Origin: an uncultured Methanobrevibacter sp.
Lineage (GTDB): Archaea > Methanobacteriota > Methanobacteria > Methanobacteriales > Methanobacteriaceae
Length of the DNA stretch: 22,661 bases
Direction of reading: 5' to 3'
Assembly (NCBI GenBank): GCA_902782595.1
Contig: CACZNW010000037.1
Span: forward strand, 1 to 22,661
Made by a program: the position numbers and the translations under genes. Below are positions 15,228 through 22,469 of this stretch, piece by piece. Each line of letters starts with the position of its first letter. The stretch's first letter is position 1. Below the pieces are notes generated by a model. It made no database searches, was not told the DNA's origin, and saw only the letters and a program-made list of their open reading frames with translations.

Positions 15228-16040
15228 CTATTTAAGTGATTGCCTGTATATGGATCCGCATACTCTGGCAAAGAATATGCTTCCATAGGAAGATATGAAT
15301 AATCCCTCAATTATTCCAACAAATATTGATACAATCATTACCTGACTGAATGCCATTGTGAAAAGTAGCGTTAGAAAACCAAGTACAAACTCGGCGGCAA
15401 TCATTATAATCACGGATACTATTAATGTAAATAGGATTATTCCAATATATTTAACCCATCCAAGACCAGATATTTTATTCAATACATCTTTAAAGTCAAA
15501 TGCCTTTTTAAGACTGTTATTTGCTATCATATTGTTTAATGCCATAATCTGGAGGAAAAATGCAATTACAAACAGGATACCTGAAATCAATACTAAAATG
15601 TAATATTGATATGACTGAAAAGACATCAACATTAACCCGGTTATAAGTAAAACACCCGGAATGAGATTATATCCCAAACCTACGATGAAAAATTTAATTC
15701 CCTTAACAAAAATGTTCAGTATGTCCCTGAATCCTGGAAGGTCTTCCCTTTTGTTTATTGAAAAACTTATTAAATCATACTGATATCCCATAATGAATAT
15801 GGATACGATAAAGCAAATTATAGCCAAACAGGCAATTGTATAAATATCTCCTGCAGGCAAATTTAAGGCCAGCACTTCTCCTTGCCTATTGGCATATAGG
15901 ATAATTTCTGTTGATTTGCTGCCGAATGCCAGAGACAGCAGATTGAATATTGTGAAAAAAACTCCGAATCCCAAAAGTTTTTTAATGTCATTGAAGGGAT
16001 ATTTCAATCCTTCAACGACACAGTCAGTAATGCTTGCCAT
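15228..16040 (-). CDS. DUF4013 membrane protein (second copy)
   Basis: A 270-residue membrane protein of the DUF4013 family, common in Methanobacteriales and of unknown function. About six hydrophobic segments are visible. The N-terminal stretch CVVEGLKYPFNDIKKLLGFGVFF and the segment GYQYDLISFSINKREDLPGFRDILNIFVKGIKFFIVG match the family pattern of an amphipathic entry followed by a conserved loop with N/D-x-LPGF. It is nine bases after a related gene and shares its architecture, so the pair is a probable tandem duplication. Ribosome-binding site GAGGTG precedes the ATG. A strong terminator follows. Confidence 0.75.
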   Translation of the reverse strand: MASITDCVVEGLKYPFNDIKKLLGFGVFFTIFNLLSLAFGSKSTEIILYANRQGEVLALNLPAGDIYTIACLAIICFIVSIFIMGYQYDLISFSINKREDLPGFRDILNIFVKGIKFFIVGLGYNLIPGVLLITGLMLMSFQSYQYYILVLISGILFVIAFFLQIMALNNMIANNSLKKAFDFKDVLNKISGLGWVKYIGIILFTLIVSVIIMIAAEFVLGFLTLLFTMAFSQVMIVSIFVGIIEGLFISSYGSIFFARVCGSIYRQSLK

Positions 16041-16049
16041 TAGCCCACC

Positions 16050-16784
16050 TCATATCTGCATTGTATATAACAGTCCGATTGATCTTGAATTGAATATGCT
16101 TAAGTATGGTCCGACAATAAACATTGACACCAGCGCATTAACAATTATGCCTATGGTGAATATTCCGCCAGCCACATTGGAACCGAACACGAATCCGGAT
16201 AATCCGAATACTGTAAATATTAATCCAATGATTGTAATTACAACAAATGAAATGACAATTGTTATGATTATTAATCCCAGATAGGTTGCAATGCACTTAA
16301 ACCACCCTATTTCATCGATTGCCTCTTTAATTTCACTTAATGCAAATGCCTTTGAAAATGCTCCATCGTGATATGCCATATGACACAGTCCCATTTGAGT
16401 CATCATGCATGCAACCACACCTACAACAAATGTGATTGCACATCCGATAAACAGCACTGCAGCTGATGCTGTACCGTTTAAATTTCCTGAAACAAGTAAA
16501 AAAATCATGAATAATATTACCGGCACAATCAAATAAACAATTTCAACAATTACAACTTTTATGCCGTCAACAAACATTTCAATTATACCATCAAAATTCG
16601 GCAACGGGTCATTTCCGTTTATCACACCATGTACCGCCTGATGGATTACTCTATAATTATATCCGGTAACTAGGAAAACTGGTATCATCAAGAAGCTGAA
16701 CAAACACATTATACCCAATATCACCAGTGTTTTCCAGTCCTTTGCTGAATACTCCAATGCATCCTTATATATGTCTAAAATCAT
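16050..16784 (-). CDS. DUF4013 membrane protein (first copy)
   Basis: A 244-residue membrane protein related to its downstream neighbour. The entry segment YKDALEYSAKDWKTLVILGIMCLFSF and the loop GYNYRVIHQAVHGVINGNDPLPNFDGIIEMFVDGIK correspond to the same places in the other copy, with DPLPNF in place of EDLPGF. Five to six transmembrane helices are visible. Function is unknown; linkage to an HTH regulator and, further on, an ABC exporter suggests a role in an envelope or stress response, which is inference. Ribosome-binding site AGGTGAT. Confidence 0.75.
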   Translation of the reverse strand: MILDIYKDALEYSAKDWKTLVILGIMCLFSFLMIPVFLVTGYNYRVIHQAVHGVINGNDPLPNFDGIIEMFVDGIKVVIVEIVYLIVPVILFMIFLLVSGNLNGTASAAVLFIGCAITFVVGVVACMMTQMGLCHMAYHDGAFSKAFALSEIKEAIDEIGWFKCIATYLGLIIITIVISFVVITIIGLIFTVFGLSGFVFGSNVAGGIFTIGIIVNALVSMFIVGPYLSIFNSRSIGLLYTMQI

Positions 16785-16794
16785 TTTTTATCAC

Positions 16795-17031
16795 CTAATA
16801 ATAGTCATCGTCGAAGATAAATATTTCTTCCATAACAAAGTATTTTTCTCGATCTCCTTTAAACATCATTTTATTAAAAACCTGAGTTATTTCATATGCT
16901 AAAAATAAAGATGGATTATATCTGCCATTTTCCAGTGCGTTAATGGTTTGTCGGGTGACTCCAACTTTATCCCCAAGTTCTTTTTGACTCATTTTGAGTT
17001 CCTGTCTTAAATATTTAATCATGGTTCTCAT
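16795..17031 (-). CDS. Cro/CI-type helix-turn-helix regulator (YgzD-like)
   Basis: A short DNA-binding protein of about 78 residues. The HTH is KMSQKELGDKVGVTRQTINALENGRYNPS, nearly the consensus of the small XRE-family regulators, followed by a helix LAYEITQVFNKMM and a tail EIFIFDDDYY. Proteins of this type often sit next to membrane-protein genes and repress their own operon. The start is set at ATG 17031: a TATA box at 17064-17071 predicts transcription from about 17042, which excludes the TTG at 17043. ATG 17022 is a possible later start. It heads the operon with the two DUF4013 genes. Confidence 0.9.
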   Translation of the reverse strand: MRTMIKYLRQELKMSQKELGDKVGVTRQTINALENGRYNPSLFLAYEITQVFNKMMFKGDREKYFVMEEIFIFDDDYY

Positions 17032-17043
17032 AATAACCCACAA

Positions 17044-17375
17044 CTATATCCATTTTGCAAAAAGTATTTAAGTACTCAAGCAATTATGTCAAAATATAAT
17101 TACTTATGTTAATGTTATATTACATAGTATATAAACTTAACTGTTTATATTAATATTAATTTATAGCAGTTAAAACAATAAAAACTAAATATTTAACAAT
17201 ATTTTAAAAAAATACAATAGTATAAAAGTATATTAAAATAAAAAACTACATATAATAGAATATATTATAAATAAAGTTATAATATATTAAATTAAAAAAA
17301 CAAAACATTTAAATAATGAGTAATACATCTTTAACAAATGTAATCTAATTATAACTCATGATTCAAACCGAAAAA
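17044..17375. promoter_or_regulatory. AT-rich intergenic region upstream of the HTH operon
   Basis: This 332-bp gap holds no convincing gene. On the minus strand TTAAATAC (17064-17071) is the likely TATA box of the HTH regulator operon. A 7-bp inverted repeat TTAACTG (17137-17143) / CAGTTAA (17167-17173) encloses TTAATATTAA. The rest is very AT-rich simple sequence. The end nearest the PAP2 gene has a short T-run that may end that transcript. Confidence 0.5.
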
Positions 17376-17930
17376 TTAATCCCTGAGAATACTGTCTTTA
17401 AAGTGATTAATCAGCAATGCGCCACCGATACCAATGATAGCACCTGCCAGAACATCTCCAGGATAATGCACTCCCACATACATTCTGGAAAATGGAACAA
17501 TAAGTGCAAATATAATTAAAAGAACATTAATCAACTTATAATGCCTTTCAGCCAACTGCTTCATATTCAATATGAAAAATGTCACAACTGAAAATGTGGA
17601 AGTAGTATGTCCTGACGGGAATGACAGAGGATCTGCTTCTTCAATCAGCAAACGCAAATTGTCCAAACTTACAAAAGGCCTTGGTTCATTAACTATATGT
17701 TTCAAAACAGCAGCCACCAGATCAGAACATAAAAATGCAATCAGTGCCAGAATCCCCAGCCTTTTAAGAGTCTTTTTCTTTTTTATATGGGCATATACTA
17801 TAATGCATATCAGCACCACAGCCAGAAATTTAAACCCCCCGAAATGAGTCACTACAGGCATGACACTATCGAAAAGAGGATTTTGCAGATTATGATTGAA
17901 AATATAAAACAGGTAAACATTAATGTTCAT
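17376..17930 (-). CDS. PAP2 family membrane phosphatase
   Basis: A 184-residue, roughly six-helix membrane phosphatase of the PAP2 superfamily, expected to act on lipid phosphates such as polyprenyl pyrophosphate or phosphatidic-acid-like archaeal lipids. The three catalytic motifs are intact: K77-x6-R84-P85, PSGH at 105-108, and S148-R149 with H155 and D159 in SRMYVGVHYPGD. The start is set at ATG 17930, with ribosome-binding site GAGGTG (17943-17938); the frame extends upstream to a TTG at 17972, but that overlaps the azlD gene. The azlD stop TGA adjoins the ribosome-binding site, which suggests coupling. Confidence 0.88.
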   Translation of the reverse strand: MNINVYLFYIFNHNLQNPLFDSVMPVVTHFGGFKFLAVVLICIIVYAHIKKKKTLKRLGILALIAFLCSDLVAAVLKHIVNEPRPFVSLDNLRLLIEEADPLSFPSGHTTSTFSVVTFFILNMKQLAERHYKLINVLLIIFALIVPFSRMYVGVHYPGDVLAGAIIGIGGALLINHFKDSILRD

Positions 17931-17940
17931 ATCATACACC

Positions 17941-18255
17941 TCAAAAGAATGGTACAAGCGAATAAACGCCAATCAAAATTATCACAGTCAAAATTACAAT
18001 AGCTCCAAGAGGAACCTTTTTCCAGGCAAGACCTGCCGCCACGACAGCTCCTATCAGACCTATATACCATAACTGATTATCAACAGTCAATACCCCCGGA
18101 CATATTAATGCTGCAAGAGCAGTGTAGGGGATTAAATTTAGGAATTTTTCTGCTTTTGGGGGAAAGTCCAATTTGTCAATGAATAATGCCGGAATCAGTC
18201 TGGGGATAAACGTTACAACAGCACATCCCAAAATAACAAGCATAATATAATCCAT
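17941..18255 (-). CDS. azlD: AzlD family amino-acid exporter subunit
   Basis: A 104-residue protein with four hydrophobic segments, matching AzlD, the small partner of AzlC. The N-terminal VILGCAVVTFIPRLIPALFI and FLNLIPYTALAALICPGVL are the recognisable blocks. Together AzlC and AzlD form an exporter of branched-chain amino acids; the related Corynebacterium BrnFE also exports methionine. It overlaps the azlC stop by one base (TAATG) and has GGAGTGAT before the ATG. Confidence 0.88.
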   Translation of the reverse strand: MDYIMLVILGCAVVTFIPRLIPALFIDKLDFPPKAEKFLNLIPYTALAALICPGVLTVDNQLWYIGLIGAVVAAGLAWKKVPLGAIVILTVIILIGVYSLVPFF

Positions 18256-18953
18256 TAATCATCACTCCCCATGAGATATTTATCATCGACGATGTACATT
18301 CCAATTCCCGCTCCGGCCAAAGTCGATACTATTAAAGACCAGTTGCCTAAAAACTGACTTAATACAATGTTTAAAATCGCAGTTATTAATACAAGAATGG
18401 CTATTTGTCTGTTTTCCTTAACTGCAGGTGTTAAAATGGCTACAAATAATGCATATAATGAAATGTTGAAACTGTTTGTAACAATGACCGGAAGCAAATC
18501 CAGAAGGACAACGCCGATTCCCGCTCCCAGACACCAGCTTAACCATGCAGTTATTGCAATTCCAAGATATATCCATATGCTTGAATCCTCACTTAATGAA
18601 AACATTGCAAAGGATTCGTCAACGGTTACATGAGCCGCCAGTATATTTAATGGAGTGTTTGATTCCTCAACCTGATTTAAAACGCATGTTGACATTACAA
18701 AATATCTCAGATTAACAACAAAGTTAGTCAAAATGATTGTCATTGCAGTAGCACTGGTTAAAACCATAGATGCGGCAATAATCTGACCCGCTCCAGCATA
18801 TACCAGAAATGACATGGATATAGTTTCAAGAGGAGTCATGCCTGCCTTTATTGCTATTGCAGCATAACCGATTCCCATCGGCACATATCCCAAAGTAATT
18901 GGAACAGCCTTTTTAGCACCATCAATGAATTTTTGTGTTCTTGAAATAATCAA
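18255..18953 (-). CDS. azlC: AzlC family amino-acid exporter subunit
   Basis: A membrane protein with about seven or eight hydrophobic segments. The N-terminal block KFIDGAKKAVPITLGYVPMGIGYAAIA and the segment SFLVYAGAGQIIAASMVL are the characteristic AzlC sequence, as is NLRYFVMS. It should form the exporter with AzlD. The start is unclear: no ATG or GTG lies before the conserved region. The TTG at 18953 has GGAG (18960-18957) only three bases upstream, an ATT at 18950 has it six bases upstream, and a TTG at 18989 has no such site. I list 18953. It follows metX, whose stop is at 18991; a T-rich run lies between them. Confidence 0.85.
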   Translation of the reverse strand: MIISRTQKFIDGAKKAVPITLGYVPMGIGYAAIAIKAGMTPLETISMSFLVYAGAGQIIAASMVLTSATAMTIILTNFVVNLRYFVMSTCVLNQVEESNTPLNILAAHVTVDESFAMFSLSEDSSIWIYLGIAITAWLSWCLGAGIGVVLLDLLPVIVTNSFNISLYALFVAILTPAVKENRQIAILVLITAILNIVLSQFLGNWSLIVSTLAGAGIGMYIVDDKYLMGSDD

Positions 18954-18990
18954 CGACTCCGAAAAATTTAAAATTAAAAAAAAGAGCAAT

Positions 18991-20457
18991 TTAGCTGAGT
19001 AAATTACTGATCTGGTCTGTTGTAATCAAACCCAAAACAACCATATCCTCATCGACAACAGGAAGACAGGAGATATCATATTTTCTCATCATACGGGCAA
19101 TTTCCTCTATGGTATCACCGGCATTACAATATTTTACTGTTGTAGTCATGATGTCTCTCAACTGATTTGAATTGGTTGCAATTGATTTGGATAAATCCCA
19201 GCTGGTTACTATACCTATTAATTTATAATCATCCGTTACAACCGGAATATGAGTTACATGCCTATCAAGCATTAATTTGGCAGCATCTTTTACATCTGCA
19301 TTTGATTTGATTGTAGCTATATTTTCCATCATCAAATCTTCAACCACATTTTCTGATAAGAAATTGGCGAAGATATAATTAAGCTGTCCTTTTTCAAGTA
19401 AAAATGCATCATGTCCGAAGTTTGATTTGATTTCTGAAAATGACACTTCAACATCATTGGCATTAAGGGCAGTTACAATCTCAGTACTTTGTTCTGTCGG
19501 ATATAACCAGTCTGAGTCAACGGAAAGCACTTCAACTTTTGCTTCAACATCCCTCAGTCCTTCGACCAGTGAATCGTTAACGGATAAATCAAACAGATCA
19601 ACTGCCTTTGTAATATAGAGGTAGCTATTTGCATCGAAACGTTTGACAAAGGTTTCTCCCTGATGTTTCAGGTAACTTTCAACCTGGAAATCCACTGAAA
19701 AATCATAGCTGATTTCATCTTTATCCTGAAGGCCACGTCCAAATTTAATGTCCATTGATTCATCACTTAAATAGGTAATGTGGGCAATCATACGTGCCAG
19801 TGACAATCCGTTTCTTGGAATTTCACCGGATTCATAATAATTTCCACCATTCCAGTTGGGATCTGAAAATATTGACTGGCGACCTACTGCATTGAATGCA
19901 ATCTGCTGGGGAGATGACATTGCTGCGGTTGCTATCGGAATTGCCTTTTTCATCATTGTAGGATAGGACACCATCCATTCAAGAACCTGCATTCCTCCCA
20001 TTGAACCACCGATAATCGCAACTAACTGATTGATTTTAAATGAATCAACGAGTTTCTTTTGAACACGAACCATATCTCCTATGGTAATTACCGGGAAATC
20101 CAAACCATATTTTTTACCGGTTTTCGGATTGATTGAACTTGGACCAGTTGTTCCTTTACATCCTCCTAAAACATTGGAACAGATGATAAAATATTTTTCA
20201 GTGTCCAGGGCTTTTCCTGGTCCTATTACAATATCCCACCAACCGGGTTTTTTATCTCCTTCATGCCATCCGGCAGCATGTGCATCACCTGTCAGGGCAT
20301 GACAAATCAGAATAGCATTTGATTTTTCCTTATTAAGTTCACCATAAGTTTCATAGGCAACGCAAACTTCTTCCAGAATTTCACCGCTATCCAATTCTAT
20401 CGGTTCTTCAATGTGGAAATATTTTGTCTCAACAATACCAACAGATTCTTTAATCAT
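18991..20457 (-). CDS. metX: Homoserine O-acetyltransferase with C-terminal CBS pair
   Basis: Transfers acetyl from acetyl-CoA to homoserine, the activation step toward methionine or homocysteine. The alpha/beta-hydrolase part covers residues 1-370, with NAILICHALTGDAH, the nucleophile Ser152 in IIGGSMGGMQ, Asp316 in SDWLYP and His349 in GHDAF. The last 115 residues (about 375-488) are two CBS domains, with VTHIPVVTDDYKLIGIVTSWD and ISCLPVVDEDMVVLGLITTDQ. CBS pairs bind adenosyl nucleotides such as SAM or AMP, so allosteric control is likely. MetX with a CBS extension is known in methanogens. ATG abuts the stop of the RNase III gene, with GGGAG upstream. Confidence 0.93.
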   Translation of the reverse strand: MIKESVGIVETKYFHIEEPIELDSGEILEEVCVAYETYGELNKEKSNAILICHALTGDAHAAGWHEGDKKPGWWDIVIGPGKALDTEKYFIICSNVLGGCKGTTGPSSINPKTGKKYGLDFPVITIGDMVRVQKKLVDSFKINQLVAIIGGSMGGMQVLEWMVSYPTMMKKAIPIATAAMSSPQQIAFNAVGRQSIFSDPNWNGGNYYESGEIPRNGLSLARMIAHITYLSDESMDIKFGRGLQDKDEISYDFSVDFQVESYLKHQGETFVKRFDANSYLYITKAVDLFDLSVNDSLVEGLRDVEAKVEVLSVDSDWLYPTEQSTEIVTALNANDVEVSFSEIKSNFGHDAFLLEKGQLNYIFANFLSENVVEDLMMENIATIKSNADVKDAAKLMLDRHVTHIPVVTDDYKLIGIVTSWDLSKSIATNSNQLRDIMTTTVKYCNAGDTIEEIARMMRKYDISCLPVVDEDMVVLGLITTDQISNLLS

Positions 20458-21129
20458 CTAATTTCTCCCGAGTCGTAATTTACGCATTGCGCCTTTTGCT
20501 GCTGCTTGTTCGGCTTCTTTTTTATTTTTGCCTCTTCCAACACCCATCTGCTGTCCATCCACCAGACAGGCCATAATGAATGTTTTATTGTGAGGAACAC
20601 CATACTCTCTGATTATTACATAATCTATTTCAATTTCATTTGCATCCCCATATTCTTTCATGGCAGATTTGTAATCTTCAAAAAAGACTCTTTTCTGGTC
20701 AATGTATTTGAAAACTAAATCAGATACAAACTGTTTTGCAAAATCCATTCCCTGGTCTATGAATATTGCGCCAAGAAACGATTCGAACAAATCAGCAGTA
20801 ATGGAAATCACTTCATTTTTTGTCAGATTTGATTCCTCGACTGCAACTTTAAGATATTCGTTTAATCCTAATTTTTGTGAGTAGTATATCAATGCATTTT
20901 GACAGACAAAGTTGGATCTTAACTTTGTCAGTTTTCCCTCTTCATAATCAGGGTATTTTTTATACAGATATTCAGATACCAATAAACTTAAAACGGAATC
21001 TCCTAGAAATTCCAATCTTTCATAATTGTAATCCAGATTATGGATTGTGGCATATGATGCATGAGTAAATGCAATTTCATATAACTGCTCATTTTCAGTC
21101 TCAATATTAAATTTTTCAAGTATATTCAT
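20458..21129 (-). CDS. rnc: Ribonuclease III
   Basis: A double-stranded-RNA endonuclease of 223 residues. The endonuclease domain has the signature ERLEFLGDSVL with Glu40 and Asp44, and the second acidic pair Asp113 and Glu116 in ADLFESFLGAIF, so the four metal-binding residues are present. A dsRNA-binding domain follows, from about residue 155, ending KNKKEAEQAAAKGAM. Size and order are those of bacterial RNase III. Most archaea lack this enzyme, and its presence points to gene transfer from bacteria at some time. It would handle rRNA or antisense duplexes. It precedes metX without a gap. No ribosome-binding site is seen before ATG 21129; an AT-rich TATA-like stretch at 21146-21166 suggests a leaderless message. 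Confidence 0.95.
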   Translation of the reverse strand: MNILEKFNIETENEQLYEIAFTHASYATIHNLDYNYERLEFLGDSVLSLLVSEYLYKKYPDYEEGKLTKLRSNFVCQNALIYYSQKLGLNEYLKVAVEESNLTKNEVISITADLFESFLGAIFIDQGMDFAKQFVSDLVFKYIDQKRVFFEDYKSAMKEYGDANEIEIDYVIIREYGVPHNKTFIMACLVDGQQMGVGRGKNKKEAEQAAAKGAMRKLRLGRN

Positions 21130-21454
21130 TTAAAGCCCAGACATAATAATTAATAATATTATTAACTATGTGATTGAACTTATATATAAGTATATATAAC
21201 TATTGTTATAAATAGATTAGTTTTCACGTGCTCTCTCACTTTTCATTTATCATAATAGTGAAAGAATACTCCGACATCTTTAAGGTTGGTGATGAATTTC
21301 ACAAAAAGTGCATTGGGAATACTTTTCAGACGCTCTCTGATGTAGTTTAAATAAAAAAACAAATAAATTAATAAATGACAATGACAAAGATTAATCAAAC
21401 TTTTTTCAACAATAAACAAGTCAAAAAAAAGTTAAAATAATCGAATATTGTCTT
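21130..21454. other. Gene-free region before the omega-RNA-like element
   Basis: The first 75 bases are AT-rich with TATA-like sequences (21146-21166 and 21179-21205) that may serve rnc on one strand and the element on the other. From about 21216 the sequence is less AT-rich and open on both strands: a minus frame 21350-21243 encodes 35 residues (starting LNYIRERLKSIPNALFVKFI and ending HYYDK), and a plus frame from GTG 21258 encodes 30. This may be the left end of the mobile element or a fragment of another gene. 21351-21454 is A-rich without visible structure. Confidence 0.4.
21243..21350 (-). pseudogene. Possible gene-fragment frame (35 residues)
   Basis: An open minus-strand frame ending at TGA 21245-21243. 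The peptide includes RERLKSIPNALFVKFI and LKDVGVFFHYYDK, which have ordinary protein composition, unlike the low-complexity frames on either side. There is no start codon; the frame opens six codons farther upstream after a TAA. It could be the C-terminal end of a lost gene or a chance reading of an element end. Confidence 0.3.
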
Positions 21455-21556
21455 AACCTTCGGGACGAGGGGGATAGCACGATAATCCCATATTCACAGG
21501 AGTATACAGCCCGTGAAGTAAGAATCCTCAACTTCTACAAAGTTGAGGTAGTTCAA
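21450..21556 (+). mobile_element. IS200/IS605-type right end with tnpB tail remnant
   Basis: In the plus frame from 21454 the sequence reads LTFGTRGIAR, a stop, then SHIHRSIQPVK, a stop, and ES. GTRGIAR followed by a short tail is the usual C-terminal end of archaeal TnpB proteins, here broken by stops. The element ends with a 9-bp hairpin CCTCAACTT (21526-21534), loop CTACA, AAGTTGAGG (21540-21548), then TAGTTCA. This matches the right end of IS200/IS605 and IS1341 elements. No tnpB body (about 1.1 kb) or tnpA is in the window, so it is a deletion derivative or solo end. Confidence 0.7.
21456..21556 (+). ncRNA. Putative stand-alone omega-RNA (TnpB guide RNA scaffold)
   Basis: The segment has the landmarks of a TnpB-associated omega-RNA: CCTTCGGGACGAGGG (21458-21472), a small hairpin GGGAT (21471-21475)/ATCCC (21485-21489), CCCGTGAAG (21510-21518), whose CCCG can pair with CGGG (21461-21464), then GAATCC and the terminal 9-bp hairpin ending in TTCA. 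In characterised systems the bases just after this end serve as the guide. Here the guide position begins at about 21556 and runs into the leader of the next gene. Expression is not shown by the sequence. Confidence 0.55.
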
Positions 21557-21597
21557 ATAAGAAATTCCAAATTAAAATTAAAAAGGAGTTTGGTATT

Positions 21598-21933
21598 ATG
21601 ATAATTAACTGGAAAAAAGAAATAAAAAAAATTGACCCCGACATAAAATTCAGAGCCCAAGGAGGATGGTTGAAAACCGTGGAACAGCTTGACAAAACAG
21701 TGACAAACGGCTATTCTCTTGTCGGAGAATTTGTCAATGCAGGTGATTTTGAAGAAGAATACAACGAAGGAATATATCTTGACTGCAACAAAGAAGGCAG
21801 CGCCAAAAAACCTCAACTAGACTACAGACTATTCCGTTTTAAAGACGGGAAAGTAAGGTTACTTGATATGGTAATCGACGGAAAGCAGGGATGGGCAGTT
21901 GATTTATGGGATGCACTTGACGGAGAACTATAA
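21598..21933 (+). CDS. Hypothetical protein (111 residues)
   Basis: I do not recognise a family. The protein is soluble, with no membrane segment, signal peptide or repeated motif: an N-terminal helix NWKKEIKKIDPDIKFRAQGG, an aromatic-rich middle with acidic clusters (DFEEEYNEG), and a C-terminal MVIDGKQGWAVDLWDALDGEL. Two cysteines at most, so no metal site is suggested. GGAG (21585-21588) is nine bases before ATG. The omega-RNA-like element ends only about 40 bases upstream, so it may have displaced the native promoter, or the gene may be read from the element. It converges with the next gene, 25 bases away. Confidence 0.75.
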   Translation: MIINWKKEIKKIDPDIKFRAQGGWLKTVEQLDKTVTNGYSLVGEFVNAGDFEEEYNEGIYLDCNKEGSAKKPQLDYRLFRFKDGKVRLLDMVIDGKQGWAVDLWDALDGEL

Positions 21934-21958
21934 GAATTCCCCCTCAAACCCCAAAAAA

Positions 21959-22369
21959 TTAATCAATATGGCAAAACTCACAGCAGGAACATGTCGGTGC
22001 GAAGTAGGAATCTTCAGCTTCAACAATTGCCTTTTGAGCAAACAATGTAATATTAAATTTCGGATGATATTCACTGCTGATTTCTTTTGTCATCTGAGAC
22101 AACCCCCTGTAATATACCGGCCTATAACCGGTTTGTGAAATGTTAAAATAGAACTTTTCACCGGTGGCGAATCTATTAAAATATTCTTCAAGTTCCAATG
22201 CCTGTTTTGGAGTGATTGAAAATGTAAATCCCATTGTATCATCACTTCTTTGCCTGATTCCAGCATTGGAAATATCAACAGCCAATATATCATCTTCGCC
22301 CCTTACAAAAACAACACAGTTTTCCAAATCCACATCATTTTCACGAGCAATATCATTTAAATCAGTCAT
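21959..22369 (-). CDS. Hypothetical protein with C-terminal Cys-rich tail
   Basis: A 136-residue soluble protein that I do not recognise. The start is ATG 22369, preceded by a strong ribosome-binding site GGAGGTC (22383-22377) seven bases away; the frame is open further upstream but that part would be low-complexity and lacks such a site. The body looks alpha/beta (DLENCVVFVRGEDDILAVDI, then FSITPKQALELEEYFNRFATG). The last ten residues carry CSCCEFC (Cys127, 129, 130, 133), a likely metal site or redox tail. It is downstream of the L37e gene, separated by a terminator, so it probably has its own promoter. Confidence 0.75.
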   Translation of the reverse strand: MTDLNDIARENDVDLENCVVFVRGEDDILAVDISNAGIRQRSDDTMGFTFSITPKQALELEEYFNRFATGEKFYFNISQTGYRPVYYRGLSQMTKEISSEYHPKFNITLFAQKAIVEAEDSYFAPTCSCCEFCHID

Positions 22370-22415
22370 ATTAATTGACCTCCAAAAAAAGTGGTTATTA
22401 TAGTTAAATTTTTTT

Positions 22416-22456
22416 AAAAAAAAAGTAGTTTGAAGAAGATTATTAAAATAATCTTC
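22416..22456 (-). terminator. Terminator after the L37e gene
   Basis: On the minus strand a 9-bp stem GAAGATTAT / ATAATCTTC (22435-22456) with a four-base loop is followed ten bases later by nine T (22424-22416). It lies 13 bases after the L37e stop. Confidence 0.7.
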
Positions 22457-22469
22457 ATGGTTTACCAAC

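Noticed and set aside
17101..17320. Possible CRISPR or tandem-repeat array in the AT-rich gap
   Set aside because: No regularly spaced repeats; similarities are due to extreme AT content.
21289..21340. Possible box C/D sRNA: GTGATGA (box C) at 21289-21295 and CTGA (box D) at 21337-21340
   Set aside because: The distance fits, but there is no internal D' or C' box at the expected places and the terminal stem is poor. Both boxes are short enough to occur by chance.
22370..22468. N-terminal extension of the hypothetical gene to ATG 22468
   Set aside because: The extension crosses the L37e terminator, and the strong ribosome-binding site is at 22383-22377, before ATG 22369.
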